NCBI GenBank assembly: GCA_031551045.1
Contig: JAVBOD010000036.1
Coordinates: forward strand, 1 to 54,522
DNA from: JAVBOD01 sp031551045
GTDB lineage: Bacteria; Bacteroidota; Bacteroidia; Bacteroidales; UBA932
Length of the DNA stretch: 54,522 nucleotides
Reading direction: 5' to 3'
Shown here piece by piece: positions 23,709-31,596 of this stretch. The position numbers were made by a program, and so were the translations under genes. How positions within the stretch are numbered: position 1 is the first letter of the stretch; each line of letters starts with the position of its first letter. The notes under the pieces were generated by a model. It ran no database searches and was not told the DNA's origin. It was given only the letters and a program-made list of their open reading frames with translations.

Positions 23709-25046
23709 CTACATGTCCATCAGTAATTTATTGTCCGGCGAATTTTTGAACAACACTTCATATTCATTCAACACCGTAATAAATTTTTTCATTTCGTGGT
23801 TTTCGCGCTCCGATATATCCGATTGTTCCAATGTTTCGATACGATGCACCACCAGGCCGACGTCTATTTTATGTACATCCATAGCGGGCTGGTAAACGCT
23901 TTCTTTCGTTTGGTGATGGGGTATCACAACTTCGGTAAATATACTCGCTTTTACCAAGTCATTAATTGTGTTGCGCACTAAGCGTACCGGCAATTTCAGC
24001 TTTTCCGACAAGTCGTTAGAAGAAAGCGGAGGTTTGCTGTCTATAAAATTTTTCACCGTTGTGTGAGTAATCATTAATGCCGCCAGTTTGCGTTGGAACG
24101 GACTGATGTGTTTTGAAGTCAGCTCGTAGCTGTAACGCTCTACATTTTGATAGGCAAATGAAAGTTCTGCACCCAGCAATACAATCGTCCAACTGATATT
24201 CACCCATAATAAGAATAGCGGTAGTATGGCAAAAGCAGCGTATATAGCGTTATATTTGCTGACGGAAAGTTGGGTGTAAACATATAAATTTTGAAGCAAC
24301 AGAAACGCTATGCCGGTAATCACCGCCGCATAAAATGCCGGAGCTACACGCACTTTTGTAAAAGGAATTACCATATAGACCACCGTAAACATACATATCA
24401 ACAAGAGGTAGGGCAATAAAAAGCCAAACCACGTGCTGAGGTTTGATAATATAGGAATGTTTTCCGTCAACGCATCCAAATGATAGCGGATAGTGTAGGA
24501 AATGGTGCTGGCCGCCACCAACAGAATGGGAACAATAATCAATACTGCCAGATAATCGGTAAATTTCCGTGCCCAAGGACGTGATTTCTTTACTTGCCAC
24601 ACGCGGTTAAACGCCTTTTCGATATTATTCATCACTTTGATAACCGACCAAAGCAGAAATACAATACCGATACTTCCCAGCACGCCGCCTTTCGTAGTGT
24701 TGATGGCTTTTTCGGCAAAGCCGAGAATCCAGTTGATAACTTCTTCCTGATTTTCAAAGGTGTTAAGTAATGTAGCATGTAGTTGTTCGTACATGCCGAA
24801 TCCTTTGGAAATGGCAAAAACAATAGCTGCCAAAGGAACAACCGCCATGATGGTGTAGAAGGTAAGCGCCGCCGATTGTAGCGCTACCCGGTTTTCGAAA
24901 AAACCACGGACGGAGATGGTTAAGATTTTCAATTGCTGCACAAAAAATAAATCGCGTTTGCGCAATTTGCTGATGTCCATGTGCCACACGTCATGCATGA
25001 CAAATTGAGCCGCTTTTTTGTAGAAGGCAATTACTTTCTTTATCAT
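23709..25046 (-). CDS. YihY/virulence factor BrkB family membrane protein
   Basis: A 445-residue inner-membrane protein with about six helices between residues 60 and 300. YihY/BrkB features: A-L-T-F-Y-T-I-M-A-V-V-P-L near 60, G-G-V-L-G-S-I-G-I-V-F-L-L-W-S, and Y-A-A-F-A-I-L-P-L-F-L-L-W-V-N-I-S-W with L-L-G-A-E-L-S. The C-terminal 140 residues are cytosolic and include a winged-helix-like stretch (S-S-N-D-L-S-E-K-L-K-L-P-V-R-L-V) common in Bacteroidota members. The old name RNase BN is a misannotation for this family; function is unknown. It converges on mnmA with a 2-bp gap and leads the minus-strand genes below it. Confidence 0.88.
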   Translation of the reverse strand: MIKKVIAFYKKAAQFVMHDVWHMDISKLRKRDLFFVQQLKILTISVRGFFENRVALQSAALTFYTIMAVVPLAAIVFAISKGFGMYEQLHATLLNTFENQEEVINWILGFAEKAINTTKGGVLGSIGIVFLLWSVIKVMNNIEKAFNRVWQVKKSRPWARKFTDYLAVLIIVPILLVAASTISYTIRYHLDALTENIPILSNLSTWFGFLLPYLLLICMFTVVYMVIPFTKVRVAPAFYAAVITGIAFLLLQNLYVYTQLSVSKYNAIYAAFAILPLFLLWVNISWTIVLLGAELSFAYQNVERYSYELTSKHISPFQRKLAALMITHTTVKNFIDSKPPLSSNDLSEKLKLPVRLVRNTINDLVKASIFTEVVIPHHQTKESVYQPAMDVHKIDVGLVVHRIETLEQSDISERENHEMKKFITVLNEYEVLFKNSPDNKLLMDM

Positions 25047-25053
25047 GATTGAA

Positions 25054-25455
25054 TTATAATTTTACACGGGAATACTCCCCGTCTTCAATAGAGTTGAAAG
25101 AGGCTTCTCCGTCTTCAATATAAAACGATTGTACTATCGGATTATTAGGCGAGCCGTACAAAACTTTTAGATAAGGAAGCGTTGTAAAGGCTTTTATTTT
25201 TGCGACCATATTATCGTCAAATACGGCTTTCCCGCGAAGGCGTATCCATTTGTTGTCCGATGAACTGACGCAGACCTCGAGGTAAGGATTTTCTATTAAC
25301 TGGTGATATACGCTTTTGGTATTGTTGGTGATAAAATATAGCTTGCTTTCCAACTCCATCGCAAAACCGAAAGGGCGTATCCTCGGCTGTCCATCCTCCA
25401 CTGTAGCAAGGTAAAAGAGAGGGTTTTCTGTAAGAAAATCTAAGACTTCTTCCAT
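25054..25455 (-). CDS. Pyridoxamine 5'-phosphate oxidase-like FMN-binding protein
   Basis: A 133-residue split-barrel flavoprotein. F-Y-L-A-T-V-E-D-G-Q-P-R-I-R-P-F-G-F and L-Y-F-I-T-N-N-T-K-S-V are the usual strand pattern of the PNPOx-like superfamily; W-I-R-L-R-G-K-A follows. It is too short for a true pyridoxamine phosphate oxidase and more likely a small general flavin or F420-type reductase/binding protein. It lies 8 bp after the hotdog thioesterase gene and 7 bp before the YihY gene, so the three form an operon. Confidence 0.82.
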   Translation of the reverse strand: MEEVLDFLTENPLFYLATVEDGQPRIRPFGFAMELESKLYFITNNTKSVYHQLIENPYLEVCVSSSDNKWIRLRGKAVFDDNMVAKIKAFTTLPYLKVLYGSPNNPIVQSFYIEDGEASFNSIEDGEYSRVKL

Positions 25456-25463
25456 GTGAATTT

Positions 25464-25856
25464 TTATTTATTTTTGGTTAGTTTTGATAAAAATTTCGCT
25501 TCCTCAATAATGTAGCGGGCATGTGTCCCGCGGCCAATCTCTCCGGTCTCGTCATGCGCCGTCACTTCAAACTCCAATCGCCGCCCATCTGTTTTTTTGA
25601 GTACGGCCGTTGCTTGCACTTGCATGCCAAATGGCGTGGCTTTGCTGTGTTCAATGTTTACAGCCACCCCTACGGTGTTGAACCCTTCGGGCAAGAGGGC
25701 TTGTACGGCGTGCATAGCGGCGTTTTCCATTAATGCAATCATGGACGGTGTCGCAAATACGCGTACCGTCCCTGATCCGTAACTGGATGCCAAGTCTTTC
25801 TCAGTTACAACCTGTTTTGCGGTATAAGTAATACCCGCCTCCAACAAAAATTCCAT
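25464..25856 (-). CDS. Hotdog-fold thioesterase (FlK-like)
   Basis: A 130-residue single hotdog domain. The segment V-F-A-T-P-S-M-I-A-L-M-E-N-A-A (about 33-47) with T-P-x-M and the glutamate, followed by V-G-V-A-V-N-I-E-H-S-K-A-T-P, matches the fluoroacetyl-CoA thioesterase-like group. The catalytic triad in FlK (Thr, Glu, His) could be supplied by T36, E43 and the histidine in I-E-H, by analogy. The natural acyl-CoA is unknown; general acyl-CoA housekeeping is more likely than fluoroacetate resistance. Confidence 0.8.
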   Translation of the reverse strand: MEFLLEAGITYTAKQVVTEKDLASSYGSGTVRVFATPSMIALMENAAMHAVQALLPEGFNTVGVAVNIEHSKATPFGMQVQATAVLKKTDGRRLEFEVTAHDETGEIGRGTHARYIIEEAKFLSKLTKNK

Positions 25857-25975
25857 AAAAAATGTTCTCTCTTTTAGTCTTTATTTTATTTAACAAAAAT
25901 TATTCCAAATCATTATAAAGTAATAAAATATTTTAATATTTATTTAAATGTGTCAATAATTGGAAAAATTTTACA

Positions 25976-28618
25976 CTATAACTTTTTTATCACATTCATC
26001 AACTGTTCGCCCAAACCGATGCGGTAACCTTGCGAAATAAATACGACTCTTCCGAATGTATCGGCCACCACGAACAGCGGCAAATCAACGGAGGTGAGTT
26101 CCAGCGATTGTTTCAGCATATTCGCGATTTCGTTGTTATGGTCGAACCCGAAAGTGATGTTTTTCGGCAATCCTTTAAATTCCCGGGTATCGAACGTGTT
26201 TAACTGCGCTTCGTTTTTGAATACGAATACCAGCTGACGTCCCCATTTTTCCAGTTCGCCGGCAACTTCTGCCATGTCGTGCATCGCGTGGTTGGTGGGC
26301 TCTTTCTTGGCATCCAACAGCGCCAGTACGAAATATCCGCGGCCGGTGGTTTGCAGAATGCTTACCGGCTCCGCATGGCCTTGCGCCACGAATTTCGATT
26401 CGGGATTCATGCTGCCGATGACTTGCAACGCTTCTTTACTGTAACGCACGGTTAGCGGCACTTCGGTGGTTTTATCTTTTTCAATATTGAAAAATTCCAC
26501 ATGGCTCAGCACCGAACCGTTGGCCAAACGGCGGCCGGTGGTCAACATATAATAGCCGGCATCCAAGCCGAACGGCCGGTTTACTAAATTATCGCTGTCT
26601 TGTAAACCGAGCACCGTGAATTGTCCGTTACTGAATTTCGAAAGCGTATAATGAGTTTCGTATTTCGGAAATTTCAATGCATCGTCGGGCTTGAATTTCA
26701 GAAAAACTTTGCCTTGCGGCGGATTAGCCGCTACGTCGGTTTTAGCGAGGCTGAAATCGTTCCATGTACTGTGGTGGTAATATTGCAATTTGTGCGTTAT
26801 CGGGTCGATGCGCGCAGGAATACCCAACGAACGATATACCGCAATCACCGCGATATCGGCGGAATGCCGGTCGGCTACTTTTAATTTCAATAAACCGCCT
26901 ACCGTCATCGGAATATTCTGCGGGTTCAATTCGTTAGCAATGCGAATCATTGCATTGAAATGCGCCGGAAGTTCCGACGGATTAGCTTGTATTTGCTGAA
27001 TGCCCGCTTCTCCGGCAACATTGACAACCGCGCCGCGGTAGTCCGATAAAAGTTCGTTTGCTACGCGCGGATTGAGTACATAGTTGATAAATACGTTCCG
27101 GTCGGAAGTATTCTTAGCGAACGGCAGTGCGGCTTGCAGGTGTGCGGCGAATATCGCGGCCGGCGTATCGCGCAAATCTTTTTGCGCTACCGCGCCTAAT
27201 AAGTCCAGCGCCCAAGCGCGGTTTTCAGCGGGTGTTTCACTCAAAAATTTTTCGATTTCCGTCCAGTTGCCACGGCTGTCTGCCATGTATTTCCAAGTGC
27301 GCACGGCATCAATACTCAATGCTGCGGACAGCGCTTCGGCTTTTTCCTTGGTATAAAAAGTGCTTTCGTATTGCTTGCGGATATTGTCTTCTTTTTGGAG
27401 TAATGAATCATTCTGCTTGCGTTGTTCGTCCGTCACTTTGGCGGGAACGGCGCGTTCCGCGGGCGGCACGATATCCATATCGAAAGCCGCCATGAAACCT
27501 TCCTGCTTATCCAAGGTAATGGTAATCGCATCTTGTTCTTTTACCGAAAATGGCTGATAGCCGAAAAGCGCCTCTTTATTAGCTCGTATGAACAAATCGC
27601 CCAGGCCGACGGTGAGATAGGCATCGCCCGAAGCATTGGTCGTTTTACGTGCAATAGGATAAAATTCGGCATAGTTGTACAATCCGAAATCAACATTGGC
27701 GCCCGTTACAGGCTTGTTCTCCGCATCTACCACGGTGACTTTTATTTCTTTTGTAGGGGCATAATTTTTGATGACGTTGATTTCCGTGTAGCACGGTGTT
27801 TCGCTCATCACTTCATCGGGGCCGGTGTATTTGCCGAATACTTTGGTGTGCAACAGCATGGCGCGTTGCACCGGCGCGCTGAACCAGCCGAGGTCGAGCA
27901 CCGGTTCCGGTTCGCAAGCGCCCATGTAGTGCCAGTTGCCGTCCACCCACACTTCAATCCAAGCGTGATTATCATCGGTGTGCGCCCAACGCGGCGTGTA
28001 CACCTGGCGGGCGGGAATGCCCACAGCACGCATGGCAGCCACGGCAAATGTCGATTCTTCGCCACAACGCCCGATAGCTGTTCGGAGCGTAGTCAAAGCA
28101 GCGCTGGTGCGGCTATCCGACGGCGCATAAGTCACTTTTTCGTGACACCAATGGTTTATTTCCAGCGCCGCATCGTGCAACGATAAATGCTGCACCCGCG
28201 CTTTCAATTCGTTGTAGAACGCCACGCGCGAACTGTCCATGTTTTCGTTATTCACCCGCACGGGCAACACAAAATGGCGAAAAACAGCTTCGGGAATCTG
28301 TTTGCCCCACGGCATTTCGTCACGCGCCTTGAAAGCTGCGCGGACATTCTCTAAATAAAAACGGCCATCGTAGTCGGCCATATCGCACACCGGCATGAAG
28401 GCATACAAAAACTGCATAGCTTCGCGCTCTTCCACGGTTAATTTTTGGGAGAAAACGCCGAATAACTCCGCTTCCCGGTTTGCCGCCAATTGTTTCCGTG
28501 CATTAAACAGCGAATCGACAGTCGTGCGGTAAGCCGCATCGCTGATAAAATGCCGCTCGGTGCAGGCCGTACACATTCCTGTCAAAAGGAGGAATACAAA
28601 ATAACGAATGGGTTTCAT
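25976..28618 (-). CDS. Transglutaminase-like lipoprotein
   Basis: An 880-residue protein with lipoprotein signal (L-L-L-T-G-M-C-T-A-C). The transglutaminase-like core is at about 150-250: G-R-C-G-E-E-S with the nucleophilic cysteine, G-I-P-A-R-Q-V, D-D-N-H-A-W-I-E-V-W with the histidine, and G-A-C-E-P-E-P as third position. A carboxypeptidase-regulatory-like sandwich follows (K-V-T-V-V-D-A-E-N-K-P-V-T-G-A). A second, degenerate TG-like segment near 590-640 (Y-R-S-L-G-I-P-A-R-I-D) lacks the cysteine, and the C terminus has a thioredoxin-like stretch. Likely a cell-surface or periplasmic protease or cross-linking enzyme; substrate unknown. Confidence 0.8.
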   Translation of the reverse strand: MKPIRYFVFLLLTGMCTACTERHFISDAAYRTTVDSLFNARKQLAANREAELFGVFSQKLTVEEREAMQFLYAFMPVCDMADYDGRFYLENVRAAFKARDEMPWGKQIPEAVFRHFVLPVRVNNENMDSSRVAFYNELKARVQHLSLHDAALEINHWCHEKVTYAPSDSRTSAALTTLRTAIGRCGEESTFAVAAMRAVGIPARQVYTPRWAHTDDNHAWIEVWVDGNWHYMGACEPEPVLDLGWFSAPVQRAMLLHTKVFGKYTGPDEVMSETPCYTEINVIKNYAPTKEIKVTVVDAENKPVTGANVDFGLYNYAEFYPIARKTTNASGDAYLTVGLGDLFIRANKEALFGYQPFSVKEQDAITITLDKQEGFMAAFDMDIVPPAERAVPAKVTDEQRKQNDSLLQKEDNIRKQYESTFYTKEKAEALSAALSIDAVRTWKYMADSRGNWTEIEKFLSETPAENRAWALDLLGAVAQKDLRDTPAAIFAAHLQAALPFAKNTSDRNVFINYVLNPRVANELLSDYRGAVVNVAGEAGIQQIQANPSELPAHFNAMIRIANELNPQNIPMTVGGLLKLKVADRHSADIAVIAVYRSLGIPARIDPITHKLQYYHHSTWNDFSLAKTDVAANPPQGKVFLKFKPDDALKFPKYETHYTLSKFSNGQFTVLGLQDSDNLVNRPFGLDAGYYMLTTGRRLANGSVLSHVEFFNIEKDKTTEVPLTVRYSKEALQVIGSMNPESKFVAQGHAEPVSILQTTGRGYFVLALLDAKKEPTNHAMHDMAEVAGELEKWGRQLVFVFKNEAQLNTFDTREFKGLPKNITFGFDHNNEIANMLKQSLELTSVDLPLFVVADTFGRVVFISQGYRIGLGEQLMNVIKKL

Positions 28619-28640
28619 ATCAATATAATTTTAAAGGCCC

Positions 28641-28694
28641 CTCCCAACCTCCCCAAAGGGGAGGAGAAGCCCTTCTTTAGAAGGGATTTGGGAG
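28641..28694. repeat. Cloverleaf-like palindromic repeat
   Basis: CTCCCAA (28641-28647) pairs with TTGGGAG (28688-28694) and encloses two hairpins, CCTCCCC-AAA-GGGGAGG and CCCTTCT-TT-AGAAGGG. This three-way structure resembles dispersed repeats common in Bacteroidota genomes. It sits between cutC and the transglutaminase gene. Confidence 0.6.
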
Positions 28695-28769
28695 AGTTGT
28701 TTTCAATGCATTATGTCAACATTTTCTTAAATATAATTTTCCAGCGAAACGAGCCCTCATGTCATCTGT

Positions 28770-29525
28770 TTAACATTTTTCATTTTTCAATGCTTCCACA
28801 CATTTTGCTATAATCATTGCGCTGCTCACGTCCTTGCTGTATTCCGAAATGGTGACCGTGCCGCCCATCGACAGGTTGCTTTGACGGAATTGCATAGCGC
28901 TGGACACGCCGGTGCGCGCCGAAAGATGCAATTCCGTAGCGCCCGTTTCACGTGCAATGCGGGCAATATTCTGCGGATTCACACCGCTTCCCGGCATGAT
29001 GATAATACGCCCGGCAGCTTGTTGCACCAATTCGCGCAACAGCGGGATGCCTTCTTCCGCCTTGTTTTGCTGCCCCGAGGTCAAGATACGGTGGCAGCCG
29101 AGCGCAACAATATCTTCCAGCGCTTTTTGCGGATTGCAACACATGTCGAACGCGCGGTGAAACGTTACGGATAGGGGAGTGGCCTCGTTTATCAGGCGCC
29201 GGCATTGTTCCATGTCCACTTCGCCGTCGGGCGTCAGGCAGCCGATTACCACGCCGTCGGCGCCGCATTGTTTGGCCATGCGGATATCGTGCAGCATGAT
29301 TTGCATTTCTTGTTCGTTATACAAAAAGTCTCCGCCCCGCGGACGGATGATGACATTCAGGGCGATGGAAATTTGTTGGCGCGCTAAGAGGATTGTTCCG
29401 TAGCTCGGCGTGGTGCCGCCTTCGGGCATTCCGGCGCACAACTCCACGCGCGAAGCGCCGCCGCGCTGAGCTTCGACGCAGCTTTCCACCGAATTGGTAC
29501 ATATTTCCAGCATGGCTTCTTTCAT
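28770..29525 (-). CDS. cutC: CutC family protein
   Basis: A 251-residue TIM-barrel protein. L-E-I-C-T-N-S-V-E-S near the N terminus, G-A-S-R-V-E-L-C-A, R-P-R-G-G-D-F-L-Y, H-R-A-F-D-M, I-L-T-S-G-Q-Q and I-M-P-G-S-G-V-N are the family signatures. CutC was linked to copper homeostasis in E. coli, though a direct copper role is debated. The start at 29525 (M-K-E-A-M-L-E-I-C) is chosen over a longer frame because the -7 element lies at 29545-29552. Confidence 0.92.
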   Translation of the reverse strand: MKEAMLEICTNSVESCVEAQRGGASRVELCAGMPEGGTTPSYGTILLARQQISIALNVIIRPRGGDFLYNEQEMQIMLHDIRMAKQCGADGVVIGCLTPDGEVDMEQCRRLINEATPLSVTFHRAFDMCCNPQKALEDIVALGCHRILTSGQQNKAEEGIPLLRELVQQAAGRIIIMPGSGVNPQNIARIARETGATELHLSARTGVSSAMQFRQSNLSMGGTVTISEYSKDVSSAMIIAKCVEALKNEKC

Positions 29526-29544
29526 AAATTGTGATATCTCTGAA

Positions 29545-29552
29545 CAAAGGTA
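29545..29552 (-). promoter_or_regulatory. -7 element of cutC
   Basis: TACCTTTG on the minus strand, exact consensus, 19 nt before the start codon. Confidence 0.6.
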
Positions 29553-29617
29553 TCGTTTTTTTAAATGATTTTGAAAAGGTGGTATCGGTAAAGTTTTAAA
29601 CATTGGCATTTAATAAC

Positions 29618-29625
29618 TACATTTG
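29618..29625 (+). promoter_or_regulatory. -7 element of the sodium:solute symporter gene
   Basis: TACATTTG, exact consensus, with TTTA at 29595-29598 (19 bp upstream) as a weak -33 box. It excludes the non-ATG start at 29623 that lies inside it. Confidence 0.55.
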
Positions 29626-29667
29626 TCTTCATTACCGGAGAATATCATTTATCGTTATCTTTTATTT

Positions 29668-31107
29668 ATGAACGCACAGCTTATTCTTATCGTATTTTTG
29701 GCTTACACCGCATTGTTGTTTTTAATTACTTACATTACCTCGCGAAGGGCGAATAACGACACGTATTTCCGCGGAAACAAACGCTCGCCGTGGTTTGTAG
29801 TTGCCTACGGTATGATCGGCGCATCGCTTTCGGGCGTTACGTTTATGTCTGTTCCGGGCAACGTAATCAAAGAAAATTTTTTCTACATGCCCATGGTGTT
29901 CGGATTTTTAGTGGGCTACGCGGTGATTGCGTTGGTGCTGATGCCGCTGTATTACCGCATGAACCTGACGTCTATCTACACCTATCTCGAAAAACGATTC
30001 GGATTTTTTACTTATAAAACAGGCGCTTCTTTTTTTATTCTTTCGCGCACATTGGGCGCCACCTTGCGCATGTTTTTAGTAGTGAGCGTGCTGCATCTGT
30101 TTGTGCTGGCTAAATTCGGCATGCCCTTCTGGGTGGCCGGTTTAATTTTTGTGTTGCTGATTATTTTGTACACGTTCGAAGGCGGCATTAAAACCATTGT
30201 GTGGACGGATACGCTGCAAACAACGTTCATGCTGCTGGCTGTGGTGGTGTGTATGGTGTCTATTTGCCGCGACATGGATATGCACCTCGGCCAATTGTTT
30301 CAAAAAGTAATTCAGAGTGATTATTCGCGGATGATTGATACCGACTGGCATGCGAAGACTCATTTCCTCAAACAATTTCTCAGCGGGATGTTTGTGTGCA
30401 TTGCCATGACGGGCTTAGACCAGGAGATGATGCAAAAAAACCTGAGCTGCCGCAACATTAAAGACGCGCAAAAAAATATGTTCACGTTCAGTGGAATTTT
30501 AGTGGTCGTGAATTTCATGTTTTTATTTTTGGGTGCGGTGTTGGCGATGTACGTCAGCGAGAAAGGCTTGGCGTTTACCGATACCGATCGTTTATTCCCT
30601 ACCGTGGCCATTGAACATTTGGGGACTGTTGTCGGGTTGATATTTATAATAGGCTTGATATCGGCGGCCTACCCGAGCGCCGACGGAGCGCTCACGTCGC
30701 TTACTACTTCATTTTGTATTGATATCGTGGGCATGAACAAGCGCGACGATTGGAGCGAAAAGCATAAGAAGAAAATCCGTTACATCATCCATTTATCGTT
30801 TGCCGCTTTATTTTTGCTGTTGATTATTTTTTTCAATGCCGTAAAAAACGACGCGGTGATTAATCTGGTATATGCCGTAGCCTCTTACACCTACGGCCCC
30901 TTGCTCGGCTTTTTCTTCTTCGGAATTTTGACGAAATACCAGGTAAAAGATAAGGCAATGCCGTTTATTGCAGTAGCATCGCCGCTGCTGTGTTTTGCAT
31001 CCGATTATTTGTGTAAAACCTGTCTCGGATTCAGCTTCGGCTTCTCGTTATTAATTTTAAACGGATTGTTTACGTTCCTTGGCATGTATCTTTTTCGAAA
31101 GAAATGA
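29668..31107 (+). CDS. Sodium:solute symporter (SSS family)
   Basis: A 479-residue transporter of the LeuT-fold SSS/SLC5 family with about 13 helices. Visible family segments: Y-F-R-G-N-K-R-S-P-W in the first loop, G-A-S-L-S-G-V-T-F in helix 1, F-E-G-G-I-K-T-I-V-W-T-D-T-L-Q-T near 180 and G-L-D-Q-E-M-M-Q-K-N-L-S-C-R near 265; S-A-A-Y-P-S-A-D-G-A-L-T-S-L near 345 supplies the likely Na2-site serines. The substrate could be a sugar, sialic acid or another organic solute; nothing beside it tells. Confidence 0.9.
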   Translation: MNAQLILIVFLAYTALLFLITYITSRRANNDTYFRGNKRSPWFVVAYGMIGASLSGVTFMSVPGNVIKENFFYMPMVFGFLVGYAVIALVLMPLYYRMNLTSIYTYLEKRFGFFTYKTGASFFILSRTLGATLRMFLVVSVLHLFVLAKFGMPFWVAGLIFVLLIILYTFEGGIKTIVWTDTLQTTFMLLAVVVCMVSICRDMDMHLGQLFQKVIQSDYSRMIDTDWHAKTHFLKQFLSGMFVCIAMTGLDQEMMQKNLSCRNIKDAQKNMFTFSGILVVVNFMFLFLGAVLAMYVSEKGLAFTDTDRLFPTVAIEHLGTVVGLIFIIGLISAAYPSADGALTSLTTSFCIDIVGMNKRDDWSEKHKKKIRYIIHLSFAALFLLLIIFFNAVKNDAVINLVYAVASYTYGPLLGFFFFGILTKYQVKDKAMPFIAVASPLLCFASDYLCKTCLGFSFGFSLLILNGLFTFLGMYLFRKK

Positions 31108-31149
31108 GCGTTATTGCGGAAAGGAACAACGAAGCAACGCAATGCCTCC

Positions 31150-31231
31150 TTTGTCATGCTGAACGAAGTGAAGAATCTGTATTTCGCAATATTTCCCAGC
31201 GTAGATTCTGCACTTCGTTCAGCATGACAAA
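31150..31231. repeat. Large inverted repeat (TTTGTCATGCTGAACGAAGTG type)
   Basis: Perfect 21-bp arms (31150-31170 and 31211-31231) extended by a 7-bp inner block AGAATCT/AGATTCT after one mismatch, with a 24-nt loop. I recognise this type as a dispersed palindrome in many bacterial genomes. Confidence 0.8.
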
Positions 31232-31253
31232 GAAAAATAATTAAAAGTATTCG

Positions 31254-31352
31254 ATGTTAAGATTATTTACACTGGTATTTATTGGCGGCGGGCTGGGCAG
31301 TGTTGCCCGCTTGGCAATTGCGCGCTCAGTTGGCTGTGTTTGTTTCGTTTAG
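31254..31352 (+). pseudogene. crcB: crcB (fluoride channel) N-terminal remnant
   Basis: A 32-codon open frame gives M-L-R-L-F-T-L-V-F-I-G-G-G-L-G-S-V-A-R-L, very like the first helix of CrcB/FluC fluoride channels (G-G-x-x-G-x-x-x-R). Intact CrcB is about 125 residues. The similarity ends a few codons before a TAG at 31350-31352, where a 14-bp-arm palindrome and then a dispersed repeat begin. No remainder of the gene is seen downstream. Confidence 0.6.
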
Positions 31353-31382
31353 ATTTGTCAAATTTCCAAAATTTGACAAATC
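31352..31382. repeat. TTTGACAAATTT palindrome at the crcB break
   Basis: GATTTGTCAAATTT (31352-31365), spacer CCA, AAATTTGACAAATC (31369-31382): perfect 14-bp arms. Confidence 0.85.
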
Positions 31383-31399
31383 TTCCAATGTTCGATAAA

Positions 31400-31510
31400 T
31401 AATACCGATTTGACAAATGTAATAGTCCAATTATATTGGCCTAAACATTTGTAGCAACGGTATTATACCGGAAATAGATTGGATTAAAAGGTGGTTTATA
31501 TTTGGTATAA
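31400..31510 (+). repeat. Dispersed structured element, copy 1 (MITE-like)
   Basis: About 108 bp bounded by TAATACC and GGTATA, with an internal hairpin ACAAATG...CATTTGT enclosing CCAAT/ATTGG. It matches copies at 41557-41664 (inverted) and 42768-42875 over nearly its whole length. No coding potential. Together with the repeats to its left it fills the 489-bp gap after the symporter gene. Confidence 0.85.
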
Positions 31511-31537
31511 CGGATGCGCCATTATTCGAAATTGAAA

Positions 31538-31575
31538 CAAAAAACCCAACCACTTTGAAGCAGCCGGGTTTATTT
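31538..31575 (-). terminator. Terminator of the SusC/SusD operon
   Basis: On the minus strand AAACCC (31571-31566) pairs with GGGTTT (31547-31542) around a purine-rich loop and is followed by a T-run, 26 bp after the stop codon of the Ig-like lipoprotein gene. Confidence 0.6.
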
Positions 31576-31596
31576 GTTCGAAATAATTAGAATAGT

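Noticed and set aside
27422..28186. Open frame of 254 codons antisense to the transglutaminase-like gene
   Set aside because: Overlaps the catalytic core of the real gene and shows no coding features of its own.
31150..31231. Large inverted repeat as terminator of the symporter gene
   Set aside because: The arms form a strong hairpin, but no T-run follows on the plus strand and the sequence is a known type of dispersed palindrome.
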